Shown here: positions 5,764-5,796 of the stretch, one piece after another
Layout of the letters: every line of letters starts with the position of its first letter
Position numbering within the stretch: the stretch's first letter is position 1
The notes under the pieces: generated by a model
The model's database searches: none
The model's input: the letters and a program-made list of their open reading frames with translations, nothing else
What the model was told of the DNA's origin: nothing
Position numbers and translations under genes: made by a program
Assembly (NCBI GenBank): GCA_003550945.1
Contig: PULL01000177.1
Location: forward strand, 1 to 5,796
Reading direction: 5' to 3'
DNA length: 5,796 nt
Source of the DNA: Thioalkalivibrio sp.
Lineage (GTDB): Bacteria > Pseudomonadota > Gammaproteobacteria > Ectothiorhodospirales > Ectothiorhodospiraceae

Positions 5764-5796
5764 ATGACGTCAGAACGTATCCGCCGCCTTCTGGAA
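5764..5796 (+). CDS. Start of an unidentified gene, possibly BolA-like (partial)
   Basis: Only the first 11 codons lie in the window: MTSERIRRLLE. A ribosome binding site, GGAG at 5754-5757, lies six bases before the ATG, which makes a real gene start likely. The residues resemble the N-terminus of BolA/IbaG-family proteins, which commonly begin with a short stretch of the type M-x-x-E-R-I-x-x-x-L-E, but eleven residues cannot prove this. It is divergent from opgGH. Confidence 0.5.
   Translation, partial: MTSERIRRLLE

Overview
The window is GC-rich chromosomal DNA from a proteobacterium, most likely a gammaproteobacterium. The evidence for this is an opgG-opgH pair in the same order as in Escherichia coli, a CybB-type cytochrome b561, a pirin, and a tRNA gene with its CCA encoded. 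I cannot name a genus from the sequence. I see no phage, transposon, CRISPR or plasmid signature, and all the genes look like conserved housekeeping or envelope genes.

Layout, left to right. Positions 1-724 (minus) hold a pirin-family gene that runs off the left edge, so its C-terminus is missing. Positions 725-943 are its upstream region, with two short palindromes and a weak promoter candidate. Positions 944-1114 (minus) are a self-contained tRNA-Val(CAC) unit with promoter, gene and Rho-independent terminator. Positions 1115-1243 are the upstream region of the next gene and contain a chain of mutually exclusive small hairpins. Positions 1244-1825 (plus) encode a four-helix cytochrome b561. 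It converges, across 44 bp, on an operon read leftward: opgG (5437-3848), then opgH (3858-1870), the two overlapping by 11 bp. Positions 5438-5763 are a 326-bp divergent intergenic region with a dyad near opgG and three GTGA motifs spaced exactly 10 bp apart. At the right edge (5764-5796, plus) the first 11 codons of another gene are visible, possibly BolA-like.

Functionally, OpgH (inner-membrane glucosyltransferase) and OpgG (periplasmic glucan-processing protein) make osmoregulated periplasmic glucans. The cytochrome b561 is a membrane di-heme electron carrier, and the pirin is a cupin metalloprotein. Nothing in the sequence ties these last two to glucan synthesis. I did not find a clearly new system. 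The items most worth a second look are the regulatory structures around the opgGH divergent promoter region, the short OpgH N-terminus, and the b561 leader.
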